From the NCBI RefSeq assembly GCF_019740315.1, contig NZ_JAHXZR010000002.1, forward strand, positions 312,001 to 376,000: 64,000 nucleotides of DNA, in the 5' to 3' direction. The notes beneath the pieces are model-generated. The model ran no database searches. It saw nothing but the letters and a program-made list of their open reading frames with translations, and was not told the DNA's origin. This document shows, piece by piece, positions 17,880 to 27,900 of the stretch. The DNA comes from Oceanobacter mangrovi (GTDB taxonomy: Bacteria; Pseudomonadota; Gammaproteobacteria; Pseudomonadales; Oceanobacteraceae). The position numbers were made by a program, and so were the translations under genes. The stretch's first letter is position 1. Each line of letters starts with the position of its first letter.

Positions 17880-19510
17880 ATACCAAAGAGACAGGCACTT
17901 CTGCGATGGCGGTGGAAAAGCCGCTCACCTTAATGGTGCAGGGCACCACGTCCGACGCTGGCAAAAGCCTGCTGGTGGCCGGATTGTGCCGCTGTTTTAA
18001 CAATATCGGAGTGCGGGTAGCACCGTTCAAACCGCAGAACATGGCGCTTAACAGTGCGGTGACTCCGGAAGGCGGCGAGATTGGTCGTGCCCAGGCGTTG
18101 CAGGCCAAAGCCGCCCGCGTTATTCCCCATACGGATATGAATCCGGTGCTGCTGAAGCCCAGTTCAGATATCGGTGCCCAGGTGATTATTCAGGGCAAGG
18201 CCATTACCGACATGGACGCGGCGGTTTATCACGACTACAAAACCGTGGCGATGAAAGCTGTGCTGGAAAGCCATCAACGATTGCAGCAGCAGTATCCGCT
18301 GGTGGTGGTGGAAGGTGCCGGCAGCCCGGCGGAAATCAATCTGCGCGACCGGGACATCGCCAACATGGGGTTTGCCGAAGCGGTTGATTGTCCGGTCATA
18401 ATTGTTGCGGATATTGATCGGGGCGGCGTGTTTGCTCAACTGGTTGGTACGCTGGAGCTGCTGTCGCCGTCTGAACAGCAGCGGGTCGTGGGGTTTGTTA
18501 TCAACAAATTCCGTGGCGATATCAAACTGCTGGAACCTGGGCTGGACTGGCTCACCGAGCGTACCGGCAAGCCGATATTGGGGGTGTTGCCGTATTTGCA
18601 CAATCTCAGCGCGGCTGCCGAAGACGCCATCGACGTGCAGCAGAAGCGTGACGAAAACGATATTCGCCTGCGTATCAAGGTGCCGGTGTTTTCCCGTATC
18701 AGCAATCATACCGACTTCGACATGTTGCGCGAGCATCCGCAGCTGGACCTTCAGTTCGTTGGGCCAGGCCAGTCACTGGCGGATGCCGACCTGATTATAT
18801 TGCCCGGCAGCAAGAATGTGCGGGCCGATCTGGCCATGCTGCATAACACCGGCTGGGCGGATCAACTGGCCCGCCATCTGCGTTATGGCGGCAAGGTGTT
18901 GGGCATTTGTGGTGGCTATCAGATGTTAGGGCAGTGGATTCATGACCCGGATGGTATCGAAGATCAACCGGGCAGCAGTGCCGGTCTGGGGTATTTACCC
19001 ATCACCACAACCCTGTTCCCGGACAAGGAGCTGATCAACAGCGAGGGTGTGCTGCTGGGCGAAAACGACGACCGGACAGTCGTTAGTGGTTACCAGATCC
19101 ATGCCGGGCGCACCGAATACACCTTGCCGGATGGTGAGTTTCAGCCGTTTGCCCGACTGCACGAAAGCCAACAGGCAAATCCGAAAAATGCCAGCCATAC
19201 CAGCATTGACGGCTGTTACAGTGCTGATAATCAGGTCGCTGGCAGTTATTTGCATGGGCTGTTTGATACCCCGCAGGCGTTGCAGCAAATTCTCCGCTGG
19301 GCTGGTGCTGACACCCGCCAACTGGCGACTTATGACCAGCAACAGGAAGACGCTCTCGACCGTATCGCCGACGCCTGTCAGCAACATCTGGATTGGCCGA
19401 CACTGATTTCCGCCGTTACTGGGTTTTCCGGCGTTGCTGGGTTTTCCGCCGTTACTGGTCTTGACCAGGAATTTCTTTCCAACTCTTCAACTCAGGAGGG
19501 CCGCGCGTGA
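17876..19510 (+). CDS. cobQ: Cobyric acid synthase (adenosylcobyric acid amidase)
   Basis: A 544-residue cytoplasmic glutamine amidotransferase that amidates four side chains of adenosylcobyrinate diamide. The N-terminal dethiobiotin-synthetase-like domain starts with [20 protein letters not shown] and contains [12 protein letters not shown]. The C-terminal GATase domain has [10 protein letters not shown] with the catalytic Cys and SYLHGLFD with the His. The GTG at 17876 has GGAGGGG 5 bases before it. The last 35 residues are unusual: three copies of an 18-bp repeat (19413-19466) give a [16 protein letters not shown] tail outside the family core. Presence of CobQ suggests that some corrin synthesis or amidation occurs, although no ring-synthesis gene is in the window. 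Confidence 0.92.
   Translation: MNTKETGTSAMAVEKPLTLMVQGTTSDAGKSLLVAGLCRCFNNIGVRVAPFKPQNMALNSAVTPEGGEIGRAQALQAKAARVIPHTDMNPVLLKPSSDIGAQVIIQGKAITDMDAAVYHDYKTVAMKAVLESHQRLQQQYPLVVVEGAGSPAEINLRDRDIANMGFAEAVDCPVIIVADIDRGGVFAQLVGTLELLSPSEQQRVVGFVINKFRGDIKLLEPGLDWLTERTGKPILGVLPYLHNLSAAAEDAIDVQQKRDENDIRLRIKVPVFSRISNHTDFDMLREHPQLDLQFVGPGQSLADADLIILPGSKNVRADLAMLHNTGWADQLARHLRYGGKVLGICGGYQMLGQWIHDPDGIEDQPGSSAGLGYLPITTTLFPDKELINSEGVLLGENDDRTVVSGYQIHAGRTEYTLPDGEFQPFARLHESQQANPKNASHTSIDGCYSADNQVAGSYLHGLFDTPQALQQILRWAGADTRQLATYDQQQEDALDRIADACQQHLDWPTLISAVTGFSGVAGFSAVTGLDQEFLSNSSTQEGRA
19413..19466 (+). repeat. Three-copy 18-bp tandem repeat in the 3' end of cobQ
   Basis: Units at 19413-19430, 19431-19448 and 19449-19466 share the pattern CCGTTACTGGGTTTTCCG, with the third diverged in its second half. 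Being 18 bp long, the repeat keeps the reading frame and lengthens only the C-terminal tail of the protein. Confidence 0.8.
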
Positions 19511-20136
19511 GCGACAAGCCATTGAATACCGATCAATCGACGCTAGATATCAACGCTGAACACAAAGCCAAAATGCAGCAGCAACAGGCTATTGTCCGTG
19601 AACGTATCAAGGCGGCGCGGGAAAATCGCGGCACCCTGATCGTGATAACCGGTCATGGCAAGGGTAAATCCACCTCCGGTTTTGGCACTATTACCCGGGC
19701 GCTGGGGTATGACTACAAAACCGCCGTGGTGCAGTTTGTGAAAGGCAACTGGCCTTGCGGCGAGCGTGATTTGCTGAAAAAGCTGGGCGTGCCATTTCAT
19801 GTGATGGGCACCGGGTTTACCTGGGATACCCAGGATCGCGAAAAGGACATTGCCGCTGCCAAACTGGCATGGCAAGCCAGCAAGGAATTTCTGGCCGATC
19901 CAGATATTCATGTGCTGCTGCTGGATGAGCTGACCTACATGCTGTCGTACGAATATCTGGATCTCGACGAAGTGCTGGAAGCATTGGCCAATCGGCCGAA
20001 AAACATGACAGTAGTCGTGACCGGTCGGGATGCCCATCCGCGCCTGGTCGAACTGGCGGATACCGTCAGTGAAGTTCAACCCGTCAAACATGCGTTCGAG
20101 GCCGGTATCAAGGCCCGTAAGGGCGTCGATTGGTGA
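19507..20136 (+). CDS. cobO: Cob(I)yrinic acid a,c-diamide adenosyltransferase (CobA/BtuR type)
   Basis: A 209-residue cytoplasmic enzyme that transfers the 5'-deoxyadenosyl group of ATP to cob(I)alamin or its precursors. The P-loop variant [15 protein letters not shown] is at about residues 44-58. Other family motifs are [26 protein letters not shown], and [13 protein letters not shown] with its Asp-Glu pair, and the ending [15 protein letters not shown] is typical. The GTG at 19507 overlaps the cobQ stop (GTGA) with GGAGGGCCGC upstream. The first 30 residues are a charged helix absent from the shortest homologues. Its TGA lies in the repeat that begins btuF. Confidence 0.93.
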   Translation: MSDKPLNTDQSTLDINAEHKAKMQQQQAIVRERIKAARENRGTLIVITGHGKGKSTSGFGTITRALGYDYKTAVVQFVKGNWPCGERDLLKKLGVPFHVMGTGFTWDTQDREKDIAAAKLAWQASKEFLADPDIHVLLLDELTYMLSYEYLDLDEVLEALANRPKNMTVVVTGRDAHPRLVELADTVSEVQPVKHAFEAGIKARKGVDW

Positions 20137-20192
20137 GCCGATTGGTGAATTGGGTGGTGAGTCGGGTAGTGAGTCGAGTGATGAATCGGGCA
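20133..20192 (+). repeat. Degenerate 12-bp tandem repeat at the cobO/btuF junction
   Basis: Five units follow the pattern GTGAGTCGGGTA: 20133, 20145, 20157, 20169 and 20181. They code for [20 protein letters not shown] in the btuF frame and supply several in-frame GTG or ATG codons. Confidence 0.75.
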
Positions 20193-21134
20193 GTGGTGAA
20201 AAGATCCCGGTTTGAGTCTGCGTCGAAAGCCCTGTCTGTGGGCTTGATGCTGTTGGTGCTGGCAGGCGTACTGGTCAAATCAGCCCAGGCTGATGAAGCG
20301 CTCGACGCGAAAGCCCAGCAACAGCTGGTCGAACAGATCACCGCCTTGCCAGCAGAGCAACGTCAGCAGCTGAAAATTGTTGCACTGGCTCCGCATATTG
20401 TTGAGTTGCTCTACAGCATTGGTGCTGGTAACCAGATTATCGCTACCACTGAATACTCGGATTTCCCCGAAGCTGCAAACCAGATCCCGCGGGTAGGTTC
20501 CTATGCCGGTTTGCAGGTGGAAAAAATTCTGCAAATGCAGCCAGATCTGGTGATTGGCTGGAAAACCGGTAATCCGGAAGCCGACTTGCAGCGATTGGCC
20601 AAGTTTGGTGTGAAAGTGGTGTATTCGGACGTTGAAAAGCTGGTGGACGTTGCACGTGAGCTGCGGTTTTTTGGTCAGCTGACCGGCCGGGAACAACAGG
20701 CCGGGCTGCGGGCCGGGGCTTATGAAACCCGCCTGGGGCGGCTGCAGTTGCAATACCAGCTAAAGTCAACCGTACGAGTGTTCTATGAACTCTGGTCGCG
20801 GCCATTGACGACGGTGGCGGGCAATGCCTGGCCACAGCAGCAGTTGCATTTGTGTGGCGGAGCCAACCCATTCGCCAAACTGGATCGCGATTATCCTCAG
20901 ATCAGTCTCGAACAGGTGATACTGAGCGATCCGGAGTTGATTATTCAGCCCAACCATAATGGCCGGGACAATACCGATGCGATCAACTGGCAACATTGGC
21001 CGCAGCTGAGGGCGGTCGCCAATCATCATATCCTCAAGCAGAATGCCGATCAGACCCATCGCATGACCGAACGGGTGTTACCAGCGATTCAGCAACTCTG
21101 TGAAACCATTGACCAGGTGCGTCAGCAACGCTGA
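20181..21134 (+). CDS. btuF: Vitamin B12 ABC importer, periplasmic binding protein
   Basis: A 317-residue exported protein from ATG 20181. A basic N-terminus and a hydrophobic core end in KSAQADEA, the likely signal cleavage site. The mature part has the BtuF pattern: IVALAPHIVELLYSIGAGNQIIATTEYSDFPE with the corrinoid-facing aromatic Tyr, then PDLVIGWKTGNP, VFYELWSRPLTTVAGNAW and a C-terminal Asp/Asn-rich lobe. It delivers corrinoid to BtuCD, coded at the other end of the operon. Upstream in-frame GTG codons (20133, 20157, 20169) lie in a 12-bp tandem repeat, so the N-terminus may be longer by up to 16 residues. Separation of btuF from btuDC by six cob genes is notable. Confidence 0.85.
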   Translation: MNRAVVKRSRFESASKALSVGLMLLVLAGVLVKSAQADEALDAKAQQQLVEQITALPAEQRQQLKIVALAPHIVELLYSIGAGNQIIATTEYSDFPEAANQIPRVGSYAGLQVEKILQMQPDLVIGWKTGNPEADLQRLAKFGVKVVYSDVEKLVDVARELRFFGQLTGREQQAGLRAGAYETRLGRLQLQYQLKSTVRVFYELWSRPLTTVAGNAWPQQQLHLCGGANPFAKLDRDYPQISLEQVILSDPELIIQPNHNGRDNTDAINWQHWPQLRAVANHHILKQNADQTHRMTERVLPAIQQLCETIDQVRQQR

Positions 21135-21159
21135 CGTCAGACTGGTAAAAGACCTTTTC

Positions 21160-21187
21160 GTGTCGCAGCAATACAATTCTGCGACAC
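21160..21187 (+). terminator. Hairpin after the cobalamin operon
   Basis: A 9-bp perfect stem (GTGTCGCAG / CTGCGACAC) with a 10-base loop starts 26 bases after the btuF stop. There is no T-run on this strand; it is probably a 3' end or processing structure. Confidence 0.5.
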
Positions 21188-21241
21188 CAAAACAGGTTAC
21201 CCTGCGGGACGATATCTGATGGCTCTGAAGAGGATTAGCCT

Positions 21242-21652
21242 ATGTCCCGTTCCGCTACTGAAGCGCTGATTTTCGATTATTACCAGGCGTTTAACCGCGG
21301 TGATATGGAAACCTTTCTCGGTTTGCTGACCGATGATGTGATTCACGATATTAATCAGGGCAGTCGTGAGGTTGGCCGCGATGCTTTTGCCGGGTTTATG
21401 GTGAAAATGAACACCAGCTATCGCGAAGAGCTGAAAAATATTGTGATTATGAGCAGCCCGGATGGTGATCGCGCCGCTGCCGAATTTGTTGTGCATGGTG
21501 AGTATCTGCAGACCGATGAAGGTTTGCCAGCAGCCAATGGTCAAACCTATGTGCTGCCAGCCGGTGCATTCTTTGAGATTCGTGCGGGCAAGGTTGCGCG
21601 GGTGACCAACTATTACAACCTCGAAGACTGGCTCAGGCAGGTTGCCGGTTAA
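21242..21652 (+). CDS. SnoaL-like / ketosteroid-isomerase-fold protein
   Basis: A 136-residue soluble protein with the NTF2-like alpha+beta barrel pattern: an N-terminal helix FDYYQAFNRGDMETFLGLLTDD followed by VIHDINQG. GREVGRD-like EVGRDAFAGFM comes next, and strands end in GAFFEIRAGKVARVTNYYNLEDWLRQV. Homologues are annotated as ketosteroid-isomerase-related proteins; most have no tested activity. A GAGGA ribosome site lies 7 bases before the ATG. No neighbouring pathway points to a substrate, and I do not assign a reaction. Confidence 0.75.
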   Translation: MSRSATEALIFDYYQAFNRGDMETFLGLLTDDVIHDINQGSREVGRDAFAGFMVKMNTSYREELKNIVIMSSPDGDRAAAEFVVHGEYLQTDEGLPAANGQTYVLPAGAFFEIRAGKVARVTNYYNLEDWLRQVAG

Positions 21653-22069
21653 GGCTGCAGGAATAGTTCTCTAACACGGCGTTGGTTTTCTATCTGCGTT
21701 ACCACTGCGGTGTTAAAAGCAGGCTCAAATCGGTCATTGATCACGCATAAACTCTCTCTTGTCGTAATGCTGTTCATTTAACCAATCCACGTCATCCCGG
21801 ACGCGAAGCAGATCCGGGATCCATAGGGCTTTTGGATCCTGAGCCTGCGCGGCCCGAACAGTTCAGGAAAACGATGATTTGTGGTTGCAAACGCTTAAGT
21901 GAACAGCATCACCCTCTTGTCGGCTGTTTTTACTTTGTATGGACGGCCTCGAAAACAAAAATCAACAGCCTGCTAAAACAGGACAACTGCCATAGCTGAT
22001 CGTGTCTAATTTGAGACGTTCAGCTAGACTTCTTCGAATACGCGAATCGCATTCAGACTGGGGTTATCC
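21653..22069. other. Intergenic region before the GGDEF-EAL gene
   Basis: A 417-base gap without a convincing frame. It holds the palindromic repeat listed at 21794-21837 and, nearer its end, the promoter region of the GGDEF-EAL gene. I see no RNA gene. Confidence 0.4.
21794..21837. repeat. Palindromic interspersed repeat (CATCCCGGA / TCCGGGATC type)
   Basis: ATCCCGGA and TCCGGGAT form an 8-bp stem around CGCGAAGCAGA-like sequence, and a second nested pair (GGATCC ... GGATCC) follows. Very similar elements are scattered through many proteobacterial genomes between genes. Confidence 0.6.
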
Positions 22070-24322
22070 ATGGGGCTGAAGCCTTTACAAAACAGCTGGG
22101 CCTATACCGGAATTGTGGCGGTGACTCTGGTGCTGTTTTTTTGGGCGTTGCTCATTGATTGGCAGGATACGGTTGACGATGTTCTGGATGACCATCAGCA
22201 ACTGGTTCAGCTGTCTCAAAGCGCGTTTCAGACGCTTTTGGCTGATCAGGAAGTATTGCTCGATTTTGCTGGCTGGGAGATCATGCGCGATAATCCTGAA
22301 GCCATTCACGGACCCGTTCGTCAATTCCAGCTGTTAGCCCATCTGAGTGCGCTCAGTCCTGCGATTCTGGCGCTGGGGGTTGCAACGCCCCAAGGCGACT
22401 ATTTTGCGGTCAGTGATGATAGCAACAAAGATAAAATCCCCAATTTGCTGGAACAGCCAGAGGCGAGGGAATCCTTTCTGGAAGTGTTGCAGTCTGATCG
22501 TTTGCAGCTTGGCAGAACCTATTGGTTTGAAGCGCTGCATACCGAAGCTCCGGCGATCCGAAAAACCCTTCGGGATGACCGCGGTGAACCTCTGGCGGTT
22601 GTGGTAGCCGGTCTGAAGCTGTCGGGTGTTGCGACATTCTTTGATTACGCCGACCGCCTTGATGACAACAGTGTGTTGATGCTGGTGCGGGCTCGTGATG
22701 GATATCTGCAGTATTTTTCGGCCAATACCCAGTGGCCTTCACTCAACTATGAAACCCCACTGTCTACTGATGTCACCAGTGTGCTTCACGACATTCCAGC
22801 AAGTGATCAGATAGTTGCCCGGCGAGTGGAATTTAATCTGGCGGGCAAGCGCATGCACGGTGTCGCCATGCTGGATTCTGACAATGGTATTTGGGTTGTT
22901 TCTGTATCTGAAAAGCGGGTGGTGGTTTACCAGTACCTGCTGACTCTGATGTTCTACTGCATCGGTTTTGCCCTGTTCCAGCTGGTGCTGTTCCTGCTGT
23001 TTACCGTTAGCCGTCGGGCAGAACAAGCGAAACAGGACGCGCTGCGGTATCAGGCTACCCATGATTCGCTGACCCGGCTGGTCAACCGCAGCCATGTATT
23101 TAATTTGCTTGATGACTGGCTGCAGCAGCACAGGTACTTCAGTCTGTTTTATATCGACATGGATTATTTCAAGAACATCAACGACAACTTCGGTCATGAG
23201 TTTGGAGACAAGGTGCTGCAGGAAGTTGCCCGACGGCTGCTGGAGTCGATTCCGGCCGGTGCCATTGCAGCCCGACACGGCGGTGATGAATTTCTGGTGC
23301 TGATGGCGGACGACGACTGTTATTCCGATGTGCGGGTGGCCGAGCAGATTCTCAGGACCCTTGCCTGTGTTTACCGTATTGACGGAGTTGCTGTTGAACT
23401 TGGTGTCAGCATTGGCATCGCCAGTTCGCCGGATCATGCCACGGATCAGAACGGCTTGCTGCGGGCTGCCGATCTGGCCATGTATCAGGCCAAGAAACAC
23501 CGCAACTGTGTACGCCGGTTCGAGCCGGATATGCATCAGGAGCACATGCACAAGCTGGATATGGAATACCAGATGCGCACGGCCATCAGTAATAACGAAT
23601 TCTTTGTGGTGTATCAGCCGCAGGTGAACGTCGATGGCAAGCTGCATGGCGTTGAAGTGCTGCTGCGCTGGCAGAATGAATCGCTTGGGATGGTGTCGCC
23701 TGGTGAGTTTATTCCACTGGCAGAAACCATCGGCATTATGCCAAGACTCGGCGCACATATTATGGAGCTGGCGCTGCTACCGCTACGGCAGCTGCAGAAG
23801 CACTATGATTGCGAGTTTCAGGTGTCGCTGAATATCTCGGTGCGGCAGTTTATGGATCCAGAATTTGTTAGCGTTCTGTGTCGCAAGCTGGACGAAGCCG
23901 CCATGCCGCGCCATCTGGTGACGCTGGAAATTACCGAGTCGCTGTTTATTGACGATGTGCAGGTGATCGTTGAGGTGCTGGAACAGGTGCGTCTGAAAGG
24001 TCTGAAATTGTCGCTGGATGATTTTGGTACCGGTTATTCGTCACTCAGCATGCTGGCAACCTTGCCGATGGACGAACTCAAGATCGACAAGAGTTTTGTT
24101 GACCACCTGATGGATTCCCGCTCGGCCCAGGTGATGGTGCGTAACATTATTGATATTGGCCGCAACTACGGCATGAGCCTGCTGGCGGAAGGGGTCGAAA
24201 CGGAAGCCCAGCTGCGCTTGCTGCACGATATGGGCTGCGCCTTGTATCAAGGCTATTATTTTGCCAAACCACTGTCAGCCCAGGATCTGGCCAGCTGGCT
24301 GGCCAGTCATCAAAACCAATAA
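22070..24322 (+). CDS. Membrane-bound diguanylate cyclase/phosphodiesterase with periplasmic sensor (GGDEF-EAL)
   Basis: A 750-residue inner-membrane signalling protein. The first transmembrane segment is at about residues 12-31, a periplasmic ligand-binding region follows (about 32-285), and a second membrane segment lies at about 288-312. The GGDEF domain has ATHDSLTRLVNRSHV and an intact HGGDEF (about 403-408). The EAL domain has EVL in place of EAL (about 527-529), with the metal-binding Glu kept, plus ITESLF, DDFGTGYSS (about 649-657), LKIDKSFV and LAEGVET. Both catalytic sites look usable. The periplasmic part shows no clear named domain. It probably sets cyclic-di-GMP in response to an external signal. 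Confidence 0.9.
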   Translation: MGLKPLQNSWAYTGIVAVTLVLFFWALLIDWQDTVDDVLDDHQQLVQLSQSAFQTLLADQEVLLDFAGWEIMRDNPEAIHGPVRQFQLLAHLSALSPAILALGVATPQGDYFAVSDDSNKDKIPNLLEQPEARESFLEVLQSDRLQLGRTYWFEALHTEAPAIRKTLRDDRGEPLAVVVAGLKLSGVATFFDYADRLDDNSVLMLVRARDGYLQYFSANTQWPSLNYETPLSTDVTSVLHDIPASDQIVARRVEFNLAGKRMHGVAMLDSDNGIWVVSVSEKRVVVYQYLLTLMFYCIGFALFQLVLFLLFTVSRRAEQAKQDALRYQATHDSLTRLVNRSHVFNLLDDWLQQHRYFSLFYIDMDYFKNINDNFGHEFGDKVLQEVARRLLESIPAGAIAARHGGDEFLVLMADDDCYSDVRVAEQILRTLACVYRIDGVAVELGVSIGIASSPDHATDQNGLLRAADLAMYQAKKHRNCVRRFEPDMHQEHMHKLDMEYQMRTAISNNEFFVVYQPQVNVDGKLHGVEVLLRWQNESLGMVSPGEFIPLAETIGIMPRLGAHIMELALLPLRQLQKHYDCEFQVSLNISVRQFMDPEFVSVLCRKLDEAAMPRHLVTLEITESLFIDDVQVIVEVLEQVRLKGLKLSLDDFGTGYSSLSMLATLPMDELKIDKSFVDHLMDSRSAQVMVRNIIDIGRNYGMSLLAEGVETEAQLRLLHDMGCALYQGYYFAKPLSAQDLASWLASHQNQ

Positions 24323-24326
24323 CCCG

Positions 24327-24767
24327 TCAGGCTTGCTGGTCGGCGTAGCATCGGCTTTCGGCAGCGATTAACAAGTCCGCCAGCAGCTGGTAGGCCTCCT
24401 GCCAGGCACTGACAATTTCTGGTGTTGCTGCTGCTCCCAGTACATCACCCATCGCACTGATAATGGCATCGGCTACCATCGGATAATGTTCTGGCTGCAC
24501 GCCGCTGCGAACGTGAGCATTAACGATTTTGTCGACGGCTGCCGTCAGAGCTTCCAGATGGTCAATATTGGCGGCATAGGCGGCAACGGCTGTTGCCAGT
24601 TTGACGGACTGATCGGTTGCAGCATTGGCAAACAGCGCCCGGGTTTGCGGATAGCGTTCAAACAGGATTTCGTACAGTCGGGTGGTGATGGCATTGCCAT
24701 GCTCCATCAATACCGGAGCAGTGCTTTTGACGATGGCGATGGTTTCGGCGGACAGCGGTGTGGTCAT
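24327..24767 (-). CDS. Single-domain bacterial haemoglobin (Vitreoscilla type)
   Basis: A 146-residue globin, the same length as Vitreoscilla haemoglobin. IVKSTAPVLMEHGNAITTRLYEILFERYP forms helices A and B with the B10 region, and LFANAATDQSVKLATAV with E-helix Gln follows. HVRSGVQPEHYPMVADAI carries the proximal His and the Tyr of the FG region, as in flavohaemoglobin globin domains. Such proteins bind oxygen and detoxify nitric oxide with a separate reductase. I chose ATG 24767; a frame from 24920 adds 51 residues without homology. It lies between the convergent GGDEF-EAL gene and divergent hrpA. No FAD/NAD domain is attached. Confidence 0.88.
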   Translation of the reverse strand: MTTPLSAETIAIVKSTAPVLMEHGNAITTRLYEILFERYPQTRALFANAATDQSVKLATAVAAYAANIDHLEALTAAVDKIVNAHVRSGVQPEHYPMVADAIISAMGDVLGAAATPEIVSAWQEAYQLLADLLIAAESRCYADQQA

Positions 24768-24980
24768 GATTGGATCCAATTGGGTGACAAATAAGTCATT
24801 AGGCATGGTGCCTGAATCGTCCCGTACTGACCAAGCATTTGCCTTCGAATTGCCCAACATGGCAAGCGGAACACGCTGTTCAGACTTCGCAGAAGTGTGC
24901 GGCAGCTCAATGGCTGCCATAGTCCCGCTAATGACCGTATAATTCCCGCCTTTATACAGCCGTTGTCTTCAGGTTCACTC

Positions 24981-27900
24981 TTGTCTTCCGAACACGTATC
25001 TCCAGATAGCCAGTCAATTTCTCTCGACCAGCGGGCGCTTTACAAGGCCATCGACCATTGCCTGATCAAGGATCGTTTTTCCTTGCGGCGCAGCGTCAAG
25101 GAGCTGGCTGAGCGTTCTCGTCAAAACAAGCCGCTGGACCAGGCGCTGGTCAAACTGCTGGCGCGTATCGAAAAGAGCCAGGCACAGGTCACTGCACGCA
25201 GTGCGGCCTTGCGAATCCAGTACCCGGAATTGCCGGTATCCGAGCGCAAGGACGAGATTCTTGAGGCGATTCGCAACAATCAGGTGGTAGTGGTGGCCGG
25301 TGAAACCGGTTCCGGTAAAACCACCCAGCTGCCAAAGATCTGTCTGGAAGCCGGACTCGGCCGGTTTGGTCGTATTGGCCACACCCAGCCACGCCGTCTG
25401 GCAGCCCGTTCGGTAGCTCAGCGTATTGCCGATGAAATGCAGTGCGAACTGGGCACCACGGTCGGTTATCAGGTGCGTTTTACTGATCAGAGCAACGACC
25501 AGACCCGCGTCAAGTTGATGACCGACGGTATCCTGCTGGCGCAAACCCAGCACGACCGTTTCCTTAATGAATACGATGTCATCATCATCGACGAGGCTCA
25601 TGAACGCAGTCTTAATATCGACTTCCTGCTGGGCTATCTGAAACAGTTGTTACCGCGCCGCCCGGACCTGAAGATCATCATCACGTCGGCGACCATCGAT
25701 CTGGATCGATTCTCGCAGCATTTTGATAATGCCCCGGTGATTCAGGTTTCCGGCCGGACTTATCCGGTCGAAACCCGCTATCGACCGCTGGTGCGGGAAA
25801 CCGAGGAAGACGAAGACCGCACCCTGTTCGAAGGCATTTATGAATCGTTGGCGGAGCTGCGCGAAGAAGACAAAAAGCACAACATGCCGGGTGACGTGTT
25901 GGTGTTCCTGCCCGGTGAGCGGGAGATTCGCGAGTGTGCTGAATACCTGCGCCGCGCCCATATCCCGGCAACAGAAATCCTGCCGCTGTATGCCCGCCTG
26001 AGTGCCGGTGACCAGCAGAAAATCTTCAAGCCAACCGGTGGTCGACGAGTGGTGCTGGCGACCAACGTGGCAGAAACCTCGCTGACGGTGCCGGGCATTC
26101 GCTACGTGATTGACTCGGGTATCGCCCGCATCAGCCGTTATTCCTACAAAAGCAAGGTGCAGCGACTGCCGATCGAAGCGATCTCGCAGGCTTCCGCCAA
26201 TCAGCGTGCCGGTCGTTGTGGTCGTACCATGCCGGGCGTTTGTATCCGCTTGTACGAGGAAAGCGACTTCCTTGGCCGTGATGAATTTACCGATCCGGAA
26301 ATTCGCCGCACCAATCTGGCGGCGGTGATTCTGCAAATGCTGCATCTGGGCCTTGGCCGGTTGCAGGATTTCCCGTTTATTGATCCGCCGGATGACCGTT
26401 TTATCAAGGACGGTTTTACCCTGCTGCAAGAGCTGGAAGCGGTCGATAACAAACAGAAACTGACCCAGCTTGGCCGCCAGATGGCGCGGCTGCCAACCGA
26501 TCCACGTTTCGCACGTATGATGCTGGAAGCGCAGAAGCAGGGTGCCTTGAAAGAAGTGCTGGTCATTGCCTCGGCGCTGGCGATTCAGGACCCGCGCGAA
26601 CGGCCACCGGAAAAGAAACAGCAATCTGACGAGAAACACCGTCAATGGCAGGACGAGGATTCTGACTTCGTGGCGCTGGTGAATCTCTGGAATGGCTACG
26701 AAGAACAACGTCAGGAACTGAGCCAGAACCAGCTGAAGAAGTGGTGTACCAAAAACTTCCTCAATTACATGCGTATGCGCGAATGGCGGGATACCCATCG
26801 CCAGCTGCACATTCTCTGTAAAGACCTCGGCTTGAGCGAAAACGAACAGCCGACCAATTACGAGTCGCTGCACAAGTCGTTGCTGGCTGGCATGCTGAGC
26901 CAGATTGGCTTCAAGGGTGAAGGGTTGGAGTATCTCGGTGCCCGCAATCGCAAGCTGTTTATTTTCCCGGCTTCCAGCCAATACAAGAAAAAGCCCAAGT
27001 GGCTGATGGCGGCGGAACTGGTGGAAACCAGCAAACTGTTCGCTCGCACCGTTGCCAAAATCGAGCCGGAATGGCTGGAGCAGGTCGGTCGGCCGCTGCT
27101 GAAATACCAGTATTTTGAACCCCACTGGCACGAGAAGCGTGGCCAGGTGGTGGCGTTTGAACAAAGCTCGCTGTACGGCCTGATCGTCAATCCGCGTAAG
27201 CGGGTTAACTACGCCAACAGCCATCCGCAGGAAGCCTGGGAAATCCTGATTCTGGAAGCGTTGGTGGGCCAGCAGATGAAAACCAGCGCTGACTTTCTGC
27301 AATACAACATCAACCTCATTGAGGAAGTGACCGAGTACGAAGAAAAGTCGCGCCGCCGCGATCTGGTGATCGACGACAACTTCCTGGTCGACTTCTATCA
27401 GCAGCGGATTCCGCAGGATGTGGTGACCACCAAACATCTGGAGCGCTGGTACAGCCAGGCGCCGGAGGCTGAGCGTCAGCGTCTCAAGTTGACCCAGAAT
27501 CAGCTGCTCAGCGATGCGGCGGCCGGGGTGACCGATCAGGACTTCCCGATGGCACTCGGCTGGCAGGGCTTGCAGTTCCCGCTCAGTTATCGGTTTGCGC
27601 CGGGTGAGGCCGATGACGGCGTCAGCCTCAGTGTACCGGTGGCGATGTTGCAACAGGTGCCGTCAGCGCAGGTGGAATGGCTGGTGCCCGGATTTGTGGC
27701 GGAAAAACTGGCATTGGTGATCAAGGGGTTGCCGAAATCGACCCGCAAGCTGTTTGTGCCGGTGCCCAACACGGTTGAAGAATTTATGCAAACCGCTGAC
27801 GCTGGCAAGGGCAGTCTGTACAGCCTGCTGGCGGCCTTCCTGAACCGGCGTTTGCGTGGTACCACTGAGCCACAAATCGAAATTGAATACCTGCGACAGG

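Noticed and set aside
20133-20136. TTG/GTG at 20130-20133 as the only start of btuF
   Set aside because: Possible, but ATG 20181 gives a normal signal peptide, and the upstream codons lie within a degenerate repeat; left as an alternative.
23650-23658. EVL in place of EAL read as a dead phosphodiesterase
   Set aside because: The metal-binding Glu is kept and the other motifs (DDFGTGYSS, LKIDKSFV, AEGVET) are intact; EVL occurs in active enzymes.
25650-27653. 667-codon minus-strand frame inside hrpA
   Set aside because: It lies wholly opposite the conserved helicase core, has a His/Arg/Gln-rich composition typical of antisense frames, and matches no known family.
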